DNA from: Iris pallida
Taxonomy: Eukaryota > Streptophyta > Magnoliopsida > Asparagales > Iridaceae
Direction: 5' to 3'
DNA length: 64,000 bases
Assembly: GCA_029216955.1 (NCBI GenBank)
Contig: JANAVB010015600.1
Span: forward strand, 39,014,274-39,078,273
Part shown: positions 57,501 through 64,000 of the stretch, in pieces
How the letters are laid out: the number at the start of each line of letters is the position of its first letter
How positions within the stretch are numbered: the stretch's first letter is position 1
Made by a program: the position numbers and the translations under genes
The notes under the pieces: model-generated
Told to the model about the DNA's origin: nothing
The model's input: the letters and a program-made list of their open reading frames with translations, nothing else
Database searches by the model: none

Positions 57501-60001
57501 TAATCTTTCAGGACGCTGCAGACCATTCAATAAACTTTTGAAGAAAGGTGTTTCTTTCGTCTGGACTGACGAATGTCAGAAAGCATTTGATGACATAAAA
57601 CAATATCTGATGAACCCCTCAGTATTGGTACCTCCTATTTCAGGAATACCGTTCCTTCTATATACCCGAGCAACGAGTCATTCATTGGGTGCGCTGCTCG
57701 CTCAAAAGAATAAAAATGGTCATGAACAAGCCATTTACTATCTCAGTCGTACCATGACCGGAGCTGAACCTCGATATTCACTGGTCGAAAAAGAATGTCT
57801 AGCCCTTATGTTCGCTGTCCAAAAGACACGACATTATATCATTGGCCAGACCATTCATGTCATTTCCAGGATCAATCATATACGAGTCATGATGAAGAAA
57901 CCAAGTGTTTTAATTTCTCGATTGGCTAACTGGGAAATTTTACTTGCTCAGTATGATATGCACTATATCCCTCAGAAATCGGTCAAAGGACAAGCTTTAG
58001 CTGATTTTCTGGCTACTCATTCAATTCCAGAAAATTCAAAACTCTACGATCAAATCCCAGATGAAGTCCTAGATTCAAACCAAATTGCTGAAGAAGATCC
58101 TACTTGGCGTCTATTCTTTGACGGAGCTTCAAGAATAGGTCCTAATGGTGACATTGTCGCTGGGGTTGGAATCGTTCTTGTATCGCCAGAAGGTCTTGCT
58201 ATCCAAAGAGCTTATTCTCTCGATCAACCATGTTCAAACAATGTAGCCGAGTACAATGCATTGCTTATTGGTCTTCAACTCGCTAAACATTTGAATATTC
58301 AACATTTAGAAGCTTATGGAGATTCTAAACTCATCGTCAATCAGATAAGAGGTACTTATGAAGTTCGCCATCAAGATCTAGTTCCTTACTATAGATTGGC
58401 CATATCTATGGCTTCTTCATTTGAAGGATTCTTCATCGAGCATGTTAGGCGAGCATGTAACACAGAAGCTGATGCTCTTGCTAATCTTGCGGCAGTGTTA
58501 GCTATTCCAGTTAAACGTCAACAAATGATTGTTGTTTACAATCGAGAATTATTTCATCTTGAGAACAATCTAACTCTAGGACTTCCAGTTGATATTGAAG
58601 AATCAACATCTCACGATGTCAATACAACAAGAGGATTCGGTATTGAGTTAGAGTTCGACAGATTAAATCATAAATCATCTTCATCTTCATCTGATTCTAG
58701 TATGGAATTCATCTTCAGTAATTCAGCTGAGACTCAGAATACTGATAAAGATTGGAGACTTCCTTTCTTAGATTTTGTATTGTATGATATCCTTCCAAAT
58801 AATCCGAGTGAGGCGGCATCTATTAGATGACGATCACTCAGATTTTATTACAATCATACTACAAAAACTTTATATCGTCGAGCTTATGATGGTTTACTTC
58901 TTCGATGTATTGCTGGTGATGAGGCCCAACTAATTATCCGCGAAGCACATGATGGAATTTGTGGAGCACATTAGCCTGGACCTAAACTTCAAGACCGTAT
59001 TCGACGCATGGGTTATTATTGGCCCACTATGGTAAATGATGCTATTCAATACGCCCGTAAGTGTAAAGCGTGTCAAATCCATGCAGATTTTATCCATCAA
59101 CCTTCAGAATTTCTACACCCAACAGCAGCATCATAGCCTTTTGAAGCTTGGGGCATGGATATTATCGGCCCAATCAATCCGCCGTCATCAAAAGGTCATC
59201 GGTTTATTCTCGCAATAACCGATTATTTCTCCAAATGGGCTGAAGCTATTCCTTTATTTGAAGTCAAGACTTCTAACGTCATCAGCTTTATTAAGCATCA
59301 TGTCATCTACAGATTTGGTGTTCCCCGACGCATTATTCATGATAATGGACCACAATTCGTCAGCCAGAAATTTACTCGATTCTGTGACGATAATCGGATC
59401 AACAATTTAGCTTCTACCGCATATAATCCAGCAGCTAATGGATTAGCAGAAGCTTTCAACAAGACCATCATCAAACTCTTAAAGAAGTTTGCTTCTACTA
59501 ACAAACGTAATTGGAGTGAGAAACTTGGTGAATGTTTATGGGCTTACCGCACTACAGTTCGTAATGCCACCAGATGTACACCTTTCTCTTTGGTTTATGG
59601 ATGCGAAGCTGTTCTCCCATTAGAGATTTAAATTCCTTCTTTAAGGATAACAATCGCTAATGAACTTACCACCGAGAATAATGATCGTCTTCGACTTCAG
59701 GAATTAGAAGCTCTGGATGAAAAGCGGTTATATGCTCAACAGAATATCGAATTCTATCAAGCTAGAATCTCAAGAGCTTTTAACAAGAAAGTCAGAGTTC
59801 GAGCATATCAAAAAGGAGAACTTGTTCTTACAGTCAGACGTCCGATGACTATGACGCACATGAGTAAAGGCAAGTTCGATGCAAAATGGGAAGGTTCATT
59901 CATTGTGAATAATCTAATGGGGCATATCAGCTTACCACTATGGATGGTAAAGTCACTATGATGCCCATTAATGGCAAATTCTTGAAAAAATACTATGTGT
60001 A
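54546..60001 (+). pseudogene. Tat protease-RT-RNase H-integrase (copy C)
   Basis: A 1325-codon stretch (54853-58830) covers protease, the IIPV-repeat linker (one unit fewer than B), the G-patch-like segment, RT, RNase H and second RNase H. The RT box reads YYVDNIAV: the second catalytic Asp is Asn (AAT at 57229-57231), which should abolish polymerase activity. Stops follow at 58828-58830 (CGA to TGA), 58972-58974 (CAG to TAG), 59134-59136 (TGG to TAG) and 59629-59631 (CAA to TAA), all relative to B or D. A small deletion near 59911 shifts the C-terminal frame. The integrase catalytic part is open at 59155-59631. Confidence 0.93.
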
Positions 60002-60525
60002 ATATTTTCATCTGTCAAGATTGTTCTCCTATCATTTCCCAGCTAATAAAAATACCAAAGTCATTGTTTTTTACAAGAATCGTTTCGATATCTTTTATCC
60101 CCAGTGGAAATAGATATTCTATTTTGTATCATTTTTTAGCAAATTTGATATCTAGAAAATCACGTCCATATTACCTCTGAATTTTCTCTCTCAGTATCAT
60201 ATTTATGAAAATGATATCTAGTCTTTTGATTCTCGAGTCCAAAGATCATGAAAAATTGAGTTCAAAGATATTTTTATGTCTGAATTATATTTTTTTTTAA
60301 TCAGTATCAAACTAAGATCATCTCTGGTTTAATATCATCTGATAGAATTACAAAGTCCATTTGTATATTCTATTCTATTGAAATGTGTCATGTATTATTT
60401 ACCTCTGAACATATTTTCTATGAATACATCATTATCAAAACAACGAAGTCAAAAATCAGATCAAAAGTTCTCATTTGTCTTCATTCAAAATCAAAATATT
60501 GATTACAAGTGAAAATGTAAAAGAT
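60002..60525. other. Non-coding spacer between pol and the antisense frame (copy C)
   Basis: Nearly identical to 49041-49565. No gene seen. Confidence 0.7.
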
Positions 60526-63250
60526 CTATTTATTAGGAGTTATTAGCTCCTTAATACGATCAAGTACAGTACTCATTTTCTCATCATGAGCTTTGCGAAC
60601 TCTTTCTGCTGCTTCGACTGCGACAATTTGTTCATCAAAAATGATAATAGCAGATTGGCGACGATTAACTTCTTCAATTTGCTCTGCCTGCATCTGCTCT
60701 CGCTCTTGTTGAAGAGTTTGACGACGTTCAGCTTCAGATATACGAGCAGTGACGACCTCAGCCTGCTCCTTTTCCATGAAGGCAATTCGCTCCTGAAGAC
60801 GAGCCAGCTCATCTTTCAACTTCTTGAGCTCTTCAGCTTTTGATATTTCATCCTTCTCCAGAAGTTCTACTCTCTGACGAGTAGCTAATATTTCTTCACC
60901 CTTTTCTACTAACTTCTCAGACGAAGAAGCAAGAAATTCTTCTAAAGCAGCTTGCTGAGCTTGGGCTTCATGTTCCATTTGAGCGATCTCAGCCACAGTC
61001 AAAGATTTAACATCTTCCTTCTTGATCTCCCAGTATCTTCGGATAGTTGTTTCCAATTCATCTAGGAGATGTTCAAAGAAGATACATTGAGTTTCACAGC
61101 CAGCATGTCGCAGTGCTAGGAGCGGGAAATTGACCACCGTTCGGAGCTCAGAGAAGGGCATAGTTTCGTCTTTCAAGAAACGCCTGGAGTACGTACCCAG
61201 ATATGAATAGATGATATCTGAATACATCCCCAGAGTCCTTGCCAATCCCGTCTCAAACCCAGGAGTTGCTGTCATTATTGAAGAAGAAGCTTATACGTTC
61301 TCTGTCCTGGGAATTGAAGTATGTGCCGCTGGAGAAGTTGGCAAATGCGAGCTCCCTTCATCAACATCAGTCTGGATAAGTGGAGCATGAGTCGAGCTCA
61401 TTACTGCAGCAGTTCCTATTAGTCAAAGGAAAAATAATCAGCATATAAAGAAAAAGAAACAGTAGAAACAGAATTTGAAATAAAATTCTACCAGGCTGAG
61501 GTTCATATTCTATATGTTGAGGAAGTCTCGCATCCTCTCACAGTCGATCCATAATGGTGTCTGACACCTGCTTTATGTGACTACTACCAGCTCCAGAATT
61601 ACTGAGTGCTGGAGCATTATCAGGAGATTGAGCAGGTTCAGAACTGAGCTCCATTCTATTTCCTCTGATTTTATCTTCATCATAATGAGTGGAAGTCTCA
61701 GGATGCCAATCCTCTTCCTCTTCAGCCTCTTCCTTTTTCTCAGAGTGTTCTTCTTCAGACTCTCTTGGATCCCCAGCTTCAGGATGGGTCTCTGATCCAG
61801 AATCGATGATATTCACATCAACATCTATTTCTTGAGATGGATGAATCTCAGGAACAGTAACAATAGCGAGCTCAGGTTCTTGAGTTTCAATTTCCATGGA
61901 CTCGGTATTGACTGCAGGTTCAGTCTCTTCTGGAATGTTAGTTTGAAGAATGATGTCTTTACAAACATTCTTCAATAATTCATCAGCAGCTGATAGTTCA
62001 GACGTTGGCACGTCTTCATCGCCTCTGGCCGAAGAAATGTTTTCTTCAACTTGAGTTTCTTCAATTTGATTAGGTTGAAAAGATGGAACTTCCGGTTGTT
62101 CCCTAACTTCTGCCCCGGGAGCTGGTTCTTCTTCTGAATATTCAATTTGATCATCTAATGCCTGGATGACACCCTCTTTCCCGTCCTCAAAAGGGATAAT
62201 CATCATCTCTGAAGGTTCAGCAGCTACTCCACTTGTCGTCGGGACAGTCGACTCTACCTCAGTCGGTTCAGCTGAAGTTGCTGGAAGATGAACATGATCA
62301 GATTCTGTTCTCTCCGTGGAAACCGCTTCATCGATCTTTGGCAAGATCCCTCCACTCATAATAGTTTCCAGGAGTTCATTGCCCTTCATCTTTCCGACAG
62401 TCTTCTTGACGTATCTGCCTCTCGATCTCCTTTTTATCAAAGGAGCATCGTCTTTATCTGTATCTTCATCTTTGTCGGCAGCATCGTCTTCATCAACTGG
62501 GATGCCACCTAGAGATGAGGTGGCAGTTATTGAAACTCCTTTCTTCTTGGAAGTCTGAGACTTAGTACTCTTTTTAGAGACTGTTTCAGATTCATCACTT
62601 CGTTTCCTCTTAGAGATGGACACGAATATTGGAGGAAGAACTTCATCAGGAAAGTTTTGCTCCAGAGATAATTCATATAAGGGTTCAACTTCCGCGATCT
62701 CATCTTCAGGTTCCGGAGTAAATTGTTGAATAACAATCTTCTTCTTCGACCTCTTTGATGGAGCTGGGTCGTCTTCTGCAACAAAAGTCTTCAAATGAAA
62801 ACTCGGCATGAAAGTGCTCGATGAAACATAGAAGCGGGCGTATGTATAGAGCATTTTCGTCCCCGCCCTGGATAGAGGATTCGGCATAGAGAATTCAACT
62901 TTTGTATCTCTAGCCGTGAAGTATCTCCATGCCCGAGCTCCATCAATTAGTCCTCCACGAGCAGAAAGGCAGGTGGTGGCATTCCCAACATGAAGTTGGT
63001 CATATCCGAATTGTCGAGCAAATCGGCTCGGTAGATATGGTTCTAAGTACGTCATTTCTTCATGACGATATACCAGGTGAGATGGTCGAATCCGCTGCAG
63101 CCATTGAAAAGCTACGTCATCTAGTCTGTGCCCTTTTTCTCCGTCTATCATGTTCAGAGGCATGCTCTCATAACCCAGTGGCGGAGGAGCACATTGAATC
63201 GACCAATGTGATGATCGGTTCAAAACATTTCTGCATTCTGGAAGAGTGAA
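60526..63250 (-). pseudogene. Antisense frame of the Tat element: plant-mobile-domain-like / coiled-coil protein
   Basis: Exon 1 (63250 to 61492) has an N-terminal region with QWLQRIRPSHLVYRHEE and LEPYLPSRFARQFGYDQL. This resembles the plant mobile domain (aminotransferase-like) often found in plant transposons. A Lys-rich stretch (KRSKKK) and a long acidic Glu/Pro/Ser segment follow. A 76-bp intron (61416-61491, GTAGAA...TAATAG) joins in frame to exon 2 (PQPG to TAA), which ends in a long coiled coil up to 60526. A CAA to TAA change at 61291-61293 breaks exon 2 relative to copy B. The N-terminus is unclear: upstream similarity (PYTYLYGWLLLHHDGLI) lies in another frame at 63300-63400. Antisense ORFs are known in some Tat-lineage elements; function is unknown. 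Confidence 0.75.
61416..61491 (-). other. Predicted intron in the antisense frame
   Basis: Donor GTAGAA at 61491 and acceptor CTAATAG ending at 61416 (minus strand), 76 bp, T-rich. Removing it joins CAG CCT G to GA ACT GCT without changing frame. Present in both copies (also 50456-50531). Confidence 0.7.
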
Positions 63251-63415
63251 CCTTCCAGAAAGTTTCTCCGGCGTACTTCTCTAAAAAGAGGCTGCCGCTC
63301 CCTCCTGCTCCCGGAGGTATCAGACCGTCGTGATGGAGAAGAAGCCAACCATACAAATAAGTATAGGGCATCTCTATTCTTGGGAATTCATCGGTCATCT
63401 TCCTTTGATTAGACA

Positions 63416-63417
<2 letters not shown>

Positions 63418-63466
<49 letters not shown>
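63418..63466. repeat. (TA)n microsatellite
   Basis: About 24 TA dinucleotides between the antisense frame's N-terminal similarity and the spacer before 63601. Confidence 0.95.
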
Positions 63467-63467
<1 letters not shown>

Positions 63468-63600
63468 ATCTTTGCGTAATTCTGGCAGCGTATCTGTCTG
63501 AAGTCTGCGTAACTTATGAAATTTTCTTTGAACACTGTTAAGCACGCATAAGGTTTATAGACATAGATTTTTCTGAAGTCTGCGTGACAAAACATATCTG

Positions 63601-64000
63601 ATGTTTTTCCTTTTCTTTTCTGTAGTGGACATCCGAAGTGAAGAGGCTGAATATGAAGGATATATGAGCTTTTCATTCAAACATGACTTGTCTTATGTAA
63701 AGTTCCCTCAATTCGACACTCCTGAAGCTAGATTGTTTTTATTGACGAATCAAGACCACACAACTCTGCTCTGCCTGATAAATGGTGAACCACTCCAGAG
63801 TCTTGATTTGGTACTTCATAAGAAACCGGCCTTTCTATTTGGGGACGCCATAGCACATAAGTCACAACCAAAAGGCATCAGGGAGAAGGTCTGCTTCTAT
63901 TTTGAAGGTGATGCAAGGAAGCCCATGTACTGGCCGAAGGTATCTAGGGGTTTGTCTATCATGCGATTCATGCACGCCAGTTACCCCAGAAAGATGACAT
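63601..64000 (+). CDS. Unidentified open frame running off the right edge
   Basis: The plus-strand frame from ATG 63601 stays open for 133 codons to the window edge. Its composition is ordinary and protein-like (VDIRSEEAEYEGYMSFSF, FLLTNQDHTTLLCLINGE, RKPMYWPKVSRG), and the other frames contain stops. A pyrimidine-rich tract ending ttttcttttctgtag directly precedes the codon for Val9, so this may instead be an exon starting after a splice acceptor at about 63625. I do not recognise the protein. It could be an extra frame of the Tat element or flanking DNA. Confidence 0.5.
   Translation, partial: MFFLFFSVVDIRSEEAEYEGYMSFSFKHDLSYVKFPQFDTPEARLFLLTNQDHTTLLCLINGEPLQSLDLVLHKKPAFLFGDAIAHKSQPKGIREKVCFYFEGDARKPMYWPKVSRGLSIMRFMHASYPRKMT

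Noticed and set aside
32197..62784. Numerous 60-140-codon frames on the strand opposite to, or in other frames of, the Tat gag-pol
   Set aside because: They recur at the same positions in each copy as shadows of the gag-pol codons; only the antisense frame after pol has its own domain content and intron.

Overview
This window is plant nuclear DNA, almost certainly from a flowering plant. It holds Ty1/Copia and Ty3/Gypsy LTR retrotransposons (Gypsy copies with tRNA-type primer sites and a plant-specific Tat-type second RNase H), plant L1-type LINE fragments, hAT-like and other small inverted-repeat elements, tRNA-derived SINE-like sequence and many microsatellites. The only ordinary host coding sequence I recognise is the last exon of a prefoldin subunit 4 gene (minus strand, 22482-22742). 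Nearly everything else is transposable-element DNA, most of it visibly inactivated.

Layout. 1-2493: GC-rich, low-complexity sequence with tandem repeats, no convincing gene. 2494-5817: a minus-strand LINE reverse-transcriptase remnant split by a 2.43-kb solo-LTR-like insertion (2899-5329). 5818-8359: AT-rich DNA, a TG microsatellite, a hAT-like MITE (6069-6468), a possible second small element, and the 3' end of another LINE (7462-8075). 8360-12746: a minus-strand Gypsy element with both LTRs and a tRNA-Met primer site, but no integrase. 12762-19542: a Copia element with a truncated 5' LTR, a gag-pol frame broken at three places, a structured repeat region after pol, and a complete 1.36-kb 3' LTR. 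19961-21665: an element with imperfect inverted ends carrying an array of about two dozen short palindromes. 22482-22742: the prefoldin exon, with a 549-bp hAT-like element just upstream of it. 23411-27648: mostly unassigned, with two SINE-like pieces. 27649-30469: three nested elements around a long T-rich array.

32125-63600 is a complex of one Ty3/Gypsy Tat-lineage family: a pol fragment (D), one LTR with primer site, then three internal regions in the same orientation (A, B, C) with no LTR between them. The junctions show microhomology or short filler copied from the same element family. The family's products would be a single gag-pro-pol polyprotein (long Ser/Lys-rich N-terminal extension, capsid, zinc-knuckle-like motif, aspartic protease, G-patch-like segment, RT, RNase H, second RNase H, integrase). 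It also carries an antisense reading frame after pol (plant-mobile-domain-like N-terminus, acidic middle, coiled-coil C-terminus) with an in-frame 76-bp intron. Copies A, B, C and D each carry their own lesions, and the premature stops are mostly C-to-T or G-to-A changes. The window ends in an unidentified plus-strand open frame (63601-64000).

The observations I rate highest are the palindrome array at 20434-21180, the covarying hairpin cassettes after the Copia pol gene at 17382-17849, the templated filler at 39727-40079, and the spliced antisense frame of the Tat elements. All identifications were made by eye from sequence and remembered family features; no database was consulted.
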